Of a stretch of 64,000 bases of DNA, positions 52,041 to 61,129 are shown one piece after another (positions within the stretch are counted from its first letter, which is position 1; every line of letters begins with the position of its first letter). The position numbers were made by a program, and so were the translations under genes. The stretch comes from DATFVJ01 sp963851085 (GTDB lineage Bacteria; Actinomycetota; Actinomycetes; Streptosporangiales; Streptosporangiaceae). The DNA lies in NCBI GenBank assembly GCA_963851085.1, contig CAWKNX010000005.1, positions 186,001 to 250,000 on the forward strand, given 5' to 3'. A model generated the notes under the pieces. The model saw only the letters and a program-made list of their open reading frames with translations. It searched no databases and was not told the origin of the DNA.

Positions 52041-53444
52041 ATGCGGATCCTGGTCAAGAGCGGCACGGTCATCACGGCCAGCGGCACGGTGGCAGCGGAC
52101 GTGCTCATCGACGGCGAGCGGATCACCGCGCTCGCGGCGCCCGGAACGGACGTGGCCGACGCCTGGCCGGCGGACGCCGCCAAGGTGATCAACGCGGCCG
52201 GGAAATACGTGCTGCCCGGCGGCATCGACGTGCACACGCACATGGAGATGCCCTTCGGTGGCACGGTCTCCTCGGACACCTTCGAGACAGGGACCCGCGC
52301 CGCAGCGTGGGGTGGCACCACGACGATCATCGACTTCGCCGTGCCGCCCAAGGGAACGTCGCTGCTCGCCGCGCTGGACAAGTGGCGCGCCAAGGCGGAC
52401 GGCAACTGCGTCGTCGACTACGGGTTCCACATGATCATGTCCGATGTCAACGAGACCACGCTGAAGGAGATGCGGTCGTGCATGGACGCGGGCGTGAACA
52501 GCTTCAAGCTGTTCATGGCCTATCCAGGCGTGCTCTACTCCACCGACGGGGAGATCCTGCTCGCCATGCGGCGGGCGGCCGATACCGGCGCCACCATCAT
52601 GATGCACGCGGAGAACGGGATAGCGATCGACCAGCTCGTCGCGCGCGCGCTCGCGGAGGGCAAGACCGAGCCCGTGCAGCACGGCCTGACCCGGCCAGCC
52701 GAGCTCGAGGGGGAGGCCGCCAACCGTGCCATCACGCTGGCGAAGGTGACCGGCGCGCCGCTGTACATCGTGCACATGACCGCGGCCGAGGCGCTCGCCG
52801 CGGTCACCCGCGCCAGGGACACCGGGCAGAACGTGTTCGCGGAGACATGCCCGCAGTACCTGTACCTCTCGCTTGACGACCTGGCCAGGCCCGGCTTCGA
52901 GGGCGCCAAGTACGTGGCCTCGCCGCCGCTGCGGCCAAAAGAGCACCAGGCATCGCTGTGGCGGGGCCTGCGTACCAATGACCTGTCCGTGGTGTCCACC
53001 GACCACTGCCCGTTCTGTTTCGCCGAGCAGAAGGAGCTTGGACGCGGGGATTTCACCAAGATTCCCAATGGGCTGCCGGTCGTGGAGCACCGGATGGACC
53101 TGCTGCACCAGGGCGTAGTGGCGGGAGAGATATCACTCGCGCGCTGGGTGGAGGTCGGGTCGACCACTCCGGCCAGGATGTTCGGGCTCTACCCGCGCAA
53201 GGGCACGATCGCACCCGGCAGCGACGCGGACATCGTGATCTACGATCCGCACGCGCGGCAGACCCTGTCGGCGCGGACGCATCACATGAACGTGGACCAC
53301 TCAGTTTTCGAGGGATTCGAGATAACGGGAAAGGCGGAGACGGTCCTGTCCCGCGGCCAGGTCGTGATCGAGGCCGGCGAGTTCCGCGGTGTGCCGGGCC
53401 ACGGCCGCTTCCTCGAGCGCGACCTGTGCCAGTACCTGACATGA
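52041..53444 (+). CDS. hydA: Dihydropyrimidinase (hydantoinase family)
   Basis: A 467-residue metal-dependent hydrolase with the zinc-site H65-x-H67 (DVHTH), the carboxylated lysine K156 (SFKLFMAY), and later HAEN, HMTAAEAL and STDHCPF motifs. It opens dihydrouracil to N-carbamoyl-beta-alanine. It lies between the nitrilase-fold gene and the LLM gene, together forming a reductive pyrimidine degradation set lacking only the dihydropyrimidine dehydrogenase. D-hydantoinase activity is also possible. Confidence 0.9.
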   Translation: MRILVKSGTVITASGTVAADVLIDGERITALAAPGTDVADAWPADAAKVINAAGKYVLPGGIDVHTHMEMPFGGTVSSDTFETGTRAAAWGGTTTIIDFAVPPKGTSLLAALDKWRAKADGNCVVDYGFHMIMSDVNETTLKEMRSCMDAGVNSFKLFMAYPGVLYSTDGEILLAMRRAADTGATIMMHAENGIAIDQLVARALAEGKTEPVQHGLTRPAELEGEAANRAITLAKVTGAPLYIVHMTAAEALAAVTRARDTGQNVFAETCPQYLYLSLDDLARPGFEGAKYVASPPLRPKEHQASLWRGLRTNDLSVVSTDHCPFCFAEQKELGRGDFTKIPNGLPVVEHRMDLLHQGVVAGEISLARWVEVGSTTPARMFGLYPRKGTIAPGSDADIVIYDPHARQTLSARTHHMNVDHSVFEGFEITGKAETVLSRGQVVIEAGEFRGVPGHGRFLERDLCQYLT

Positions 53445-53501
53445 ATGCTCACCCGCGTCGCTGGTGAGCGCCCGAGCGGAAGGACCGGGGGAGCGGTGGA
53501 C

Positions 53502-54497
53502 ATGGATTTCGGTGTGGTCCTGCAGACCGATCCGCCCGCGCACGCTGTCGTCGACGCGATGCGCGCGGCCGAGGGTCGCGGCTTCCGCTACGGCTGGACC
53601 TTCGATTCCCACGTCCTCTGGCAGGAGCCGTTCGTCATCTACTCTCAGATCCTGTCCGCCACCTCGCTGCTGACGGTCGGGCCGATGGTGACCAACCCGG
53701 GGACCAGGGACTGGTCGGTGACCGCGTCGCTGTTCGCCACGCTGAATGACATGTTCGGCAACCGGACCGTGTGCGGGTTCGGCCGCGGTGATTCCGCCCA
53801 GCGGGTGATCGGCCAGCAGCCCGCCTCGCTCGCCAGGATGGCCGAGGCGATGCATGTGATCAAGGAACTGGCCGAGGGCCGCGAGGTGGCACACAACGGC
53901 ACCGTCATCCGCCTGCCCTGGGTGCGCGACGGCAAGCTGGAGATATGGATGGCGGCCTACGGGCCGAAGGCGCTCCGCCTGGTCGGCGAGCAGGCTGACG
54001 GCTTCATCCTGCAAACCGCCGATCCCGACATCGCACGGTGGACGATCGGCTCGGTCCGTGCCGCCGCGCGCGCCGCCGGCCGTGACCCGGCCAAGCTCAC
54101 CATGTGCGTGGCCGCACCGGCCTATGTGGGCACGGACCTGCCGCACCAGCGGGACCAGTTGCGCTGGTTCGGCGGCATGGTCGGCAACCACGTGGCGGAG
54201 CTTGTCACACGGTACGGTCACGACGGCGTGGTGCCGCGCGCCCTCACCGAGTACATCAAGGACCGTGCGGACTACGACTATGCGCTCCACGGCAGGCCAG
54301 GCAATCCGCACGCCGACTTCGTGCCCGACGCGATCGTGGACCGCTTCTGCCTGCTCGGGCCGGCCGGCGCGCACGTCGAGCGGCTGCGCGAACTCGCTGG
54401 CCTGGGCATGGACCAGTTCGCCCTCTACCTGATGCACGATCAGGCGCGGCAGACGCTCGATGCCTATGGCAGCGAGATCATCCCCGCCTTGAGCTGA
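53502..54497 (+). CDS. F420-dependent LLM-class oxidoreductase (TIGR03842-type)
   Basis: A 331-residue luciferase-like TIM-barrel protein (MDFGVVLQTDPPAHAVVDAM, GRGDSAQRVIGQQPASLARM, IWMAAYGPKALRLVGEQADG). This subfamily is found beside dihydropyrimidinase genes in actinobacteria and is predicted to use coenzyme F420. A role in pyrimidine catabolism is likely but not shown. ATG 53502 is chosen; GTG 53496 is also possible, with GGGGGAG upstream of both. Confidence 0.8.
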   Translation: MDFGVVLQTDPPAHAVVDAMRAAEGRGFRYGWTFDSHVLWQEPFVIYSQILSATSLLTVGPMVTNPGTRDWSVTASLFATLNDMFGNRTVCGFGRGDSAQRVIGQQPASLARMAEAMHVIKELAEGREVAHNGTVIRLPWVRDGKLEIWMAAYGPKALRLVGEQADGFILQTADPDIARWTIGSVRAAARAAGRDPAKLTMCVAAPAYVGTDLPHQRDQLRWFGGMVGNHVAELVTRYGHDGVVPRALTEYIKDRADYDYALHGRPGNPHADFVPDAIVDRFCLLGPAGAHVERLRELAGLGMDQFALYLMHDQARQTLDAYGSEIIPALS

Positions 54498-54562
54498 CCC
54501 CGTCGCAGCGCAGCCGTCCGGTCTGTACCAGCCCCGGGGCAAAGCGCCCGCCCCGGGGGACA

Positions 54563-56442
54563 CTTTCATGATCGCGGTAACTTTTCTGCGGTATAGTGTG
54601 AATCCGGGAATAAGGTGAGTTACCGGCGTGTCGCGTGTCAGGATGCGGTAATGGGCGCGAATGCGGAACTTCTGAGGCTGATGGGGCCGGAGCTGGAGCT
54701 GCTGCTGCCGGCGCTGGATGAGAAGGCCAGGCGGCTGGCGCTGGGCGCGGTGGCGCGGGCCGCGGGGGACGGCGGGGTCACGGCGGTGGCCAGGATGACC
54801 GGGGCGGCCTGGCAGACGGTCGCGGACGGGGCCGCGGAGCTGGCCTCGGGCCAGTGCGCCCCGGAGGGCCGGGTGCGCCGTCCGGGCGGGGGGCGCAAGC
54901 CGCTGACTGCGGCGGACCCGGGTCTGGAGCCCGCGCTGCTGGCGCTGGTGGAAGACAGCACGCGGGGGGATCCGGAGTCGCCGCTGGTGTGGACGGCGAA
55001 GTCGCTGAAGAACCTGTCTGATGAGCTGGCCGCGCAGGGGCACCGGTGCAGCCGGCAGGCGGCGGCGCGGCTGCTGCACGCGAATGGCTACAGCCTGCAG
55101 GCCAACGCCAAGACGATCGAGGGCCGCCAGCACCCGGACCGCGACGCTCAGTTCCGCTACATCAGCGAGCAGGCAAAGACGCATATCGCCGCGGGCCAGC
55201 CGGTGATCAGCGTGGATGCCAAGAAGAAGGAGCAGGTCGGCCAGTACGCCCAGGAGGGGCGGGAGTGGCGGCCCGGCGGCGACGCCGGTGCGGGTGCGCG
55301 ACCATGACTTCCCCGATGAGGAGCTGGGCAAGGTGACCCCGTACGGGGTCTATGACGTGGCCGCGAACGCCGGGTTCGTGAACGTGGGCACCGACCATGA
55401 CACCGCCGCGTTCGCGGTCGGAGTCCATCCGCTGCTGGTGGAACACCCTGGGAAAGGACCGCTACCCTCAGGCGCGGCGGCTGCTGGTCACCGCCGACGC
55501 CGGCGGGAGCAACGGGTACCGGACCGGGGCGTGGAAGACCGCCCTGGCCGACCTGGCCAGGGACACCGGGCTGGAGATCACCGTCTGCCACTTCCCGCCG
55601 GGCACCTCCAAGTGGAACAAAATAGAGCACCGGCTGTTCTCCCAGATCTCCCGCAACTGGCGGGCCCGCCCGCTGACCAGCCACGAGGTCATCGTCAACA
55701 CCATCGCCGCGACCACCACCACGACCGGGCTGGCCGTCACCGCGCAGCTGGACACCAGCGGACTACCCCCGCGGCGTCAAGATCACCAGGGCGCAGCTCC
55801 GGGCGCTCGAGGACGCCGGCGCGCTGACCCGGCACGGCTTCCACGGCGAATGGAACTACACCATCAGCCCGGCCGCGCCCAGGCCCGCCCCGCCCCCGCC
55901 GCCGCCAGCACCGGCCGGCCGCCGTACCGCGACCAGGCCGCGGCCGCCCTGGCCCACCCCGCGCTGACCGGGATGACCGCCCGCGACCTCGGCAGCCTCG
56001 TCACCCGGCTGGAACTCCCCGCCGCCGCCGCCCGCGAGCACCACCTCCACCTGGCCCGCGGCCACCCCCGCCGCCGCGCCGGCAGCCCGCCCAAGCTCAC
56101 CCTCACCACCCAGCTCACCGCCACCCTCGCGCGCGCCCGCCTCGGCCTGCCGCTGCACGTCCTGGCCTACCTGCTCGGCGTCCACCCCGCCACCCTCAGC
56201 ACCGCCATCAAGCACACCAGCGACCTGCTCGCCCGGCACGACATCGCCATCCCCGCCCGGACCGCAAGCCTCGCCACCCTGCACGACCTGCACCGATACG
56301 CCGCCACCGCCGGCATCACCATCCCCGGCCCCGCAGAGAGCACAAACCCCCATGAATGACACGCTAAACCACCCGGCACACCGGGAACTCAGCTTGTTTT
56401 GGAATGCGCACATACCGCCGAGAAGTTACCGCGATCATGAAG
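54563..56442 (+). mobile_element. Insertion sequence of ISAzo13 type (~1.88 kb)
   Basis: Terminal inverted repeats of ~30 bp (28 of 30 matching) lie at about 54565-54594 (TTCATGATCGCGGTAACTTT) and 56412-56441. They enclose a transposase gene broken by four single-base indels. No clear target duplication is visible. Shortened derivatives with the same ends occur at 2415, 11360 and 43371, so the family has been active here. Confidence 0.8.
54651..56359 (+). pseudogene. ISAzo13-type transposase, frame broken four times
   Basis: The pieces in order are: N-terminus and DNA-binding part (RRPGGGRKPLTAADPGLEPA, YSLQANAKTIEG, VISVDAKKKE), frame 1 to ~55290; VRVRDHDFPDEELGKVTPYGV to ~55420; LLVTADAGGSNGYRTGAWK and CHFPPGTSKWNKIEHRLF to ~55760; then RGVKITRAQLRALED and HGEWNYTI. 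The shifts fit single-G insertions near 55290, 55420 and 55760 and a one-base loss in a C-rich run near 55900. A C-terminal extension with an HTH-like part (VLAYLLGVHPATLSTAI) ends at 56359. The DDE residues are still readable across the pieces. Confidence 0.78.
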
Positions 56443-56822
56443 CCCGGCGCCGCCCGGGCCGCTGTCATAGCCCGGATCATGATCCATGGCCCGTAGGGCA
56501 CCGGATAGCGCCCCCCTACGGGCCAACCATGGCGACGTTCGACCCACGATCAACCACGATCATGGATGGTGCGCGACGGGGCGGGGCGAGTGATTCTGGT
56601 AGGGCGAGTGATTCTGGTGGGGCGGTGTGCGCTGCCGGTGGGACGGGGGCATCCTCCCGCCGCGGCCGGGCCTCCCCCGCGCGGGGAGGGCCCGCAGCGC
56701 GCGATCGGCGCGGCGCGCGGGAGCCGTTCAGGATAAAGCCTCGCGCTGACCAGCCCGGCATGAACCCGGGTCCGCAGGTCCGCGGTATCGGCGTGGGCCG
56801 TGCCGTCAGCGTGTGCCGGTGG
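56443..56822. other. Non-coding stretch with palindrome and simple repeats
   Basis: No gene is supported between the IS and the regulator. The first ~50 bases match the right flank of the hairpin at 11360. A CCCGTAGGG-type palindrome (56484-56532, framed by CCATGG) and a direct repeat GGGCGAGTGATTCTGGT (56581 and 56599) follow. Confidence 0.5.
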
Positions 56823-58620
56823 TCAGCTTGCCGGGGTCACGATCCCGTACTCGTGGATCTTTCGGTAGATCGTGGCGCGTGACATGCCAAGCGACTCGGC
56901 CGCTTTGACCTTGTTGCCCTCGTGGTCGAGCAGGCTCTGCACGATGGCGTCGCGTTCCATCGACTCCAGCGGGCTGAGCAGCCTGCGGCTCACCGTCCAG
57001 CATTCCGGGGGCAGGTCATGCGGCTGGATCGACCCGGTACGCCGGTGCTGCACGACCTGTTTGACGACCTGCCAGAGCTGTTCGGTATTACCTGGCCAGC
57101 TCGACCGCAGGAGCAGCTGCATCGCTTCTGGCGAGCAGACCAGCTTGCCGTGCTGGTTGAGCTTGGCCAGGAAGAACGGCACAAGCTCGTGCAGGTCCTC
57201 GATGTGATGCCGGAGCGGTGCGAGCTCCACGGTGCTCGGGAAGAACCGCAGCAAGCCGGCCAGATCGGCGCTCACCGGTCCCTTGTTGAGTGTGACCGCG
57301 AGCCACAGCGACTTCTTCCTGCCCGAGGCAATCTCCAGCGATGCCGACAGGGCGTGCAGCCGCCTGGCGGTGAGCCGGTCGATGTGGCGGATCACCAGGT
57401 CGCCTTCGCCCTCGATCAGCTCGTGGCGGACCCGCCCGAGCCAGCCGTGGTCGGTGGCATCGGCTGCGTCAAGCACGTGGCAGCGGCGGGCCGGATTACG
57501 TTGCTGGTGTACCGCCCTGACCAGGGCCAGCTTTCCGGCCCCTGGCTCGCCCTGGAGCGCGAGCCACTCGCCTGACGCGTAGACCGCGTCCACCTGGTGG
57601 CACCCGCGCAGCCATAGCGGCCCGGAACCGACCAGGCCGGGCAGGAAGATCCGGGCTTGCGCCACGGCCTCGGCCGCCTGCTCGCCGGTCGGCTTCGGTC
57701 AGCTTCACGTGCACGACGCCGCCGGCCAGGCCCTCGCCCTGCATGGGCCTGCAATACATGCGTGCCCTGACGCCGGTCGGCAGCTCGACCACCATCGGGC
57801 CGCTCTGGCGGCTCGCCAGCGCATCGGCGGCCTGTCCGAGCAGCACGACCTGGTCGCCAGGATCGAGTACCCGGCGGGCGTACTCGTTCATCATCACCAT
57901 GTCGTTGTTGAGCGCGAGGACGATTCCCGGAGTGCGCCTGCACGCCCGCAGATACTCCTGCAGCAGCTCGAAGTCGCGTGCGCTGCTGTCGGTGAGCAGC
58001 GCCTGCGTGATCTGGTCGGCGGTGGTCTTGGCGAGCGCGATCAGCAGCGGGTCGGCATTCTTGCGCCAGCAGGTCAGGTCTACCGCGCCGAGCGTCTTGC
58101 CCGAGATCGGATCGTGGATCGGCACCCCGGCGCAGGCGAGATCCTCCAGGTTTTCCGCGTAGTGCTCATGTCCGAACACGTGCATCGGCCGGCCGCCCTC
58201 GAGCGCCGTGCCGATCCCGTTGGTGCCCACGAACTCCTCGGCGTAGCTGAAGCCCGGTGCGAGCTGGACGCCGTCGAGGTGCCGTTCGAGGTCGTGGTCG
58301 GCGGTCAGCCTGGTGAGCACCACACCGGCCGCGTCGGTGAGGATGACGCTGATCGGCTGGCCCTCCAGGTTGTCCCGCAGGTGTCTCAGCACCGGCAGGG
58401 CGTTGCGGGTCAGCGGGGTGTCGAGGTCGGGATCGCGGACATAGCTCAGGTCGATGTGGTCGGCGGCGACGTTCCACCGCCGCGAGCGCCACCACGACGC
58501 CAGAATCGTGTCGCGGACCCGGCTCGGCTCTATTGTCTCTGCGTTGAGGAACCGCTCACGGACATCGGCCAGCCGGGGGCTGTCAGTCATGTCCAGTTGC
58601 GGCGTGGGCGTAAGCGGCAT
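56823..58620 (-). pseudogene. AcoR/MimR-like transcriptional activator, frameshifted
   Basis: The two frames together encode ~598 residues. The first covers a GAF-type sensor region (EEFVGTNGIGTALEGGRPMHVFGHEHY; GAVDLTCWRKNADPL) and a PAS-like part. After a one-base shift near 57690 comes a degenerate AAA domain with Walker A GEPGAGKLALV and a Fis-type HTH end (NKVKAAESLGMSRATIYRKI). No GAFTGA motif is present, as in other actinobacterial members, since these bacteria lack sigma-54. MimR activates the propane-type monooxygenase operon in mycobacteria. The divergent position supports the same role. The frameshift may be an error. Confidence 0.78.
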
Positions 58621-58734
58621 GGCGCCTCCCTGTGCCGCTCCACGCAGCCCGGTTTCGGCCTGTGTATCGCGTCGAGGTTTGCGTCGAGGTTTCCGTCGTA
58701 TCTCCCCAGGTTAAACGTCACCTAGTCGTTATCT

Positions 58735-58749
58735 GTCTCATGTTGAGAC
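58735..58749. promoter_or_regulatory. Activator-site palindrome 1 (GTCTCA-TGT-TGAGAC)
   Basis: A perfect 6-bp inverted repeat with a 3-bp spacer lies in the divergent region between the regulator and the small-protein gene. A near-identical site occurs at 59161-59175. This is a plausible binding site for the AcoR/MimR-like activator. Confidence 0.55.
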
Positions 58750-58862
58750 CGCTGAGTCGAGCTGGGCGTCGTTTGATGCCGTCAGGTCAGCTAGCGCCGG
58801 CGGCGGGTAGTCGGCCGGCTGGCTGCTGCGGTAAGGGACAGGCAACCGCGAGGAGGTGCGCG

Positions 58863-59111
58863 ATGGACCACCCAGACGAGCCGCGGGAGGAGACCTTCAA
58901 TCCCTGGAGCATCGTGAATCTGGTGTTTCACCATCTGGCCGATCACGGCCTGCATCCCATCCTTGGCGGGACAGGCGATCCGGGCGCTCCGGCCGCGGAC
59001 CTGCTCCGGGCGCTTGGCATCGAGCCGGCGCCGGAGGGAAACCGTCATGTCTCGCACAACGTCCGCCAGCATCTCGCCGAAATCCGTGCCGCCGTCTTCG
59101 GGGAGAGCTGA
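58863..59111 (+). CDS. Small conserved-looking protein (82 aa) upstream of the monooxygenase
   Basis: An 82-residue hydrophilic protein (FNPWSIVNLVFHHLADHG, GIEPAPEGNRHVSHNVRQHL) preceded by AGGAGGTG seven bases before the ATG. It is His-rich and has no obvious membrane segment. I do not recognise a family. Its position, between the activator and hydroxylase genes and downstream of the first palindrome, suggests it is co-regulated with the monooxygenase, perhaps as an assembly or regulatory factor. Confidence 0.55.
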   Translation: MDHPDEPREETFNPWSIVNLVFHHLADHGLHPILGGTGDPGAPAADLLRALGIEPAPEGNRHVSHNVRQHLAEIRAAVFGES

Positions 59112-59160
59112 CGACTTGCGCCCGCACCGGATCGGCCCTGGTTACCGCCACGCGGCCGCT

Positions 59161-59175
59161 GTCTCATCTTGAGAG
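59161..59175. promoter_or_regulatory. Activator-site palindrome 2 (GTCTCA-TCT-TGAGAG)
   Basis: Differs from the site at 58735 in one arm base and the spacer. It lies 160 bp upstream of the hydroxylase start, in a position suited to activator binding. Confidence 0.5.
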
Positions 59176-59334
59176 CCCACGACCTCACGCTTTGGGTTCT
59201 GATTCAGCACATAGGGGTTCCGGGCGCACCTGGTGGCGCGCTCGCCGGCGAGGTGAGGCGTCGGCTCAGGAAACGATGATCATGACCACAAGCAGACCGT
59301 CTCAGCCGACCCGAGTGAAGGGCAAGGGGTGACT

Positions 59335-60987
59335 ATGAGTCGCCAGAGTGTGGCCAAGGCCCACCAGAAGATCCAGGAATTGTCCTGGGAACCGATGTAC
59401 CACGAGCCGGTAGCACAGTACGGAACCGACTACACGTTCAGGAAGGCTCAGAAGAAGGACCCGCTCAAGCAGGTCCTGCGCTCCTACTTCCCCATGCAGG
59501 AGGAGAAGGACCACCGGGTCTACGGTGCCTCGGACGGTGCCATCCGCGGCAACATGTTCCGCCAGGTCCAGGAGCGGTGGCTGGAGTGGCAGAAGCTGTT
59601 CCTTTCCATCATCCCGCTGCCCGAGATCTCGGCGGCGCGGGCGATGCCGCTGCTGTTCCGCACGGTTCCCAACCCTGAACTGCACAACGGCCAGGCGATC
59701 CAGATGATCGACGAGGTACGGCACTCGACGATCCAGCAGAACCTCAAGCGCCTGTATATGAACAACTACATCGACCCGGCCGGCTTCAACAGCAGCCTGC
59801 GCAACTTCCAGAACGACTACTGCGGGACGATCGGCCGGCAGTTCGCCGAGGGCTTCATCACCGGTGACGCCATCACCGCGGCGAGCATCTACCTGACGAT
59901 CGTGGCCGAGACGGCGTTCACCAACACGCTGTTCGTGGCCATGCCCGCCGAGGCCGCGGCCAACGGCGACTATCTGCTGCCGACCGTGTTCCACTCGGTG
60001 CAGTCCGACGAGTCCCGCCACATCAGCAACGGCTACGCCACGCTGCTGATGGCGCTGGCGGACGAGGAGAACCACCAACTGCTTCAGCGCGACCTGCGCT
60101 ACGCCTGGTGGAACAACCACCGGGTGGTGGACGCGGCCATCGGCACGTTCATCGAGTACGGCACCAAGGACCGCCGCAAGGACCGCGAGAGCTACGCGGA
60201 GATGTGGCGTCGGTGGATCTACGACGACTACTACCGCAGCTACCTCGTCCCGCTGGAGAAGTACGGCCTGGTGATCCCGCACGACCTCATCGAGGAGGCG
60301 TGGAACCAGATCTGGAACAAGGGCTACGTGCACGAGGTGGCCCAGTTCTTCGCCACCGGCTGGCTCGCGAACTACTGGCGGATCGACCCGATGACCGACA
60401 AGGACTTCGAGTGGTTCGAGTACAAGTACCCGGGCTGGTACGACAGGTACGGCAAGTGGTGGGAGAACTACAACCGCCTGTCCATGCCGAACGGGCATCA
60501 CCCGATCGTGGCCGAGGACGTCGACTACCAGTACCCGCACCGCTGCTGGACCTGCATGGTCCCATGCCTCGTCCGCGAGGACATGGTCATGGACGAGGTC
60601 AACGGCCAGGTGCGCACCTACTGCCACGAGGAATGCCGCTGGACGGACGTGGAGGCCTTCCGGCCGACCTACCAGGGCCGGGCCACCCCGAACATGGGCC
60701 AGCTCATCGGGCACCGGGAGTGGGAGACGCTCTACCACGGCTGGAACTGGGCCGACGTGGTGTCCGACATGGGCCACGTGCGTGACGACGGCAAGACGAT
60801 GGTCGCGCAGCCGCACCTGAACCTGGATCCAAGCAAGATGTGGACGCTGGACCACCTGCGCAGGATGGGGCCGGTGCAGAGCCCGAACGTGCTGCTCAAC
60901 GAGATGTCGCCGCAGGAGCGTGAAGCCTTCCACGCGAACTACATTCGCGGCGGACCCGCGGGCAGACCCGCTCGCGAGGACAGCTGA
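59335..60987 (+). CDS. prmA/mimA: Propane-type diiron monooxygenase, hydroxylase large subunit
   Basis: A 550-residue soluble diiron monooxygenase alpha subunit. The six iron ligands are E97 (PLPEIS), E127 and H130 (DEVRH), E192 (VAETAF), E226 and H229 (DESRH), with the spacing of MmoX. The following order (reductase, small subunit, coupling protein) is that of the propane 2-monooxygenase / MimABCD group, which oxidises propane, acetone, phenol or related compounds. ATG 59335 is chosen over an overlapping GTG at 59329. All metal ligands are intact. Confidence 0.9.
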   Translation: MSRQSVAKAHQKIQELSWEPMYHEPVAQYGTDYTFRKAQKKDPLKQVLRSYFPMQEEKDHRVYGASDGAIRGNMFRQVQERWLEWQKLFLSIIPLPEISAARAMPLLFRTVPNPELHNGQAIQMIDEVRHSTIQQNLKRLYMNNYIDPAGFNSSLRNFQNDYCGTIGRQFAEGFITGDAITAASIYLTIVAETAFTNTLFVAMPAEAAANGDYLLPTVFHSVQSDESRHISNGYATLLMALADEENHQLLQRDLRYAWWNNHRVVDAAIGTFIEYGTKDRRKDRESYAEMWRRWIYDDYYRSYLVPLEKYGLVIPHDLIEEAWNQIWNKGYVHEVAQFFATGWLANYWRIDPMTDKDFEWFEYKYPGWYDRYGKWWENYNRLSMPNGHHPIVAEDVDYQYPHRCWTCMVPCLVREDMVMDEVNGQVRTYCHEECRWTDVEAFRPTYQGRATPNMGQLIGHREWETLYHGWNWADVVSDMGHVRDDGKTMVAQPHLNLDPSKMWTLDHLRRMGPVQSPNVLLNEMSPQEREAFHANYIRGGPAGRPAREDS

Positions 60988-61129
60988 TCCGGCTGAGCTA
61001 GCCGACTGTGACGACTGACTGACCGGTGGTCGTCCGAGTCAAGCGGACAGGAACGGAGGGCCTGCGGCCCAGCCAGCCTCTGGCCCTCCTCTCCTGCCCG
61101 GTGGCAGCGCGCGGCCGGAGAGGGAAGCC

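Noticed and set aside
56484..56532. Target duplication or attachment site of the IS
   Set aside because: The palindrome lies 40 bp outside the IS end and has a relative at 28358 unrelated to an IS, so it is a separate repeat.
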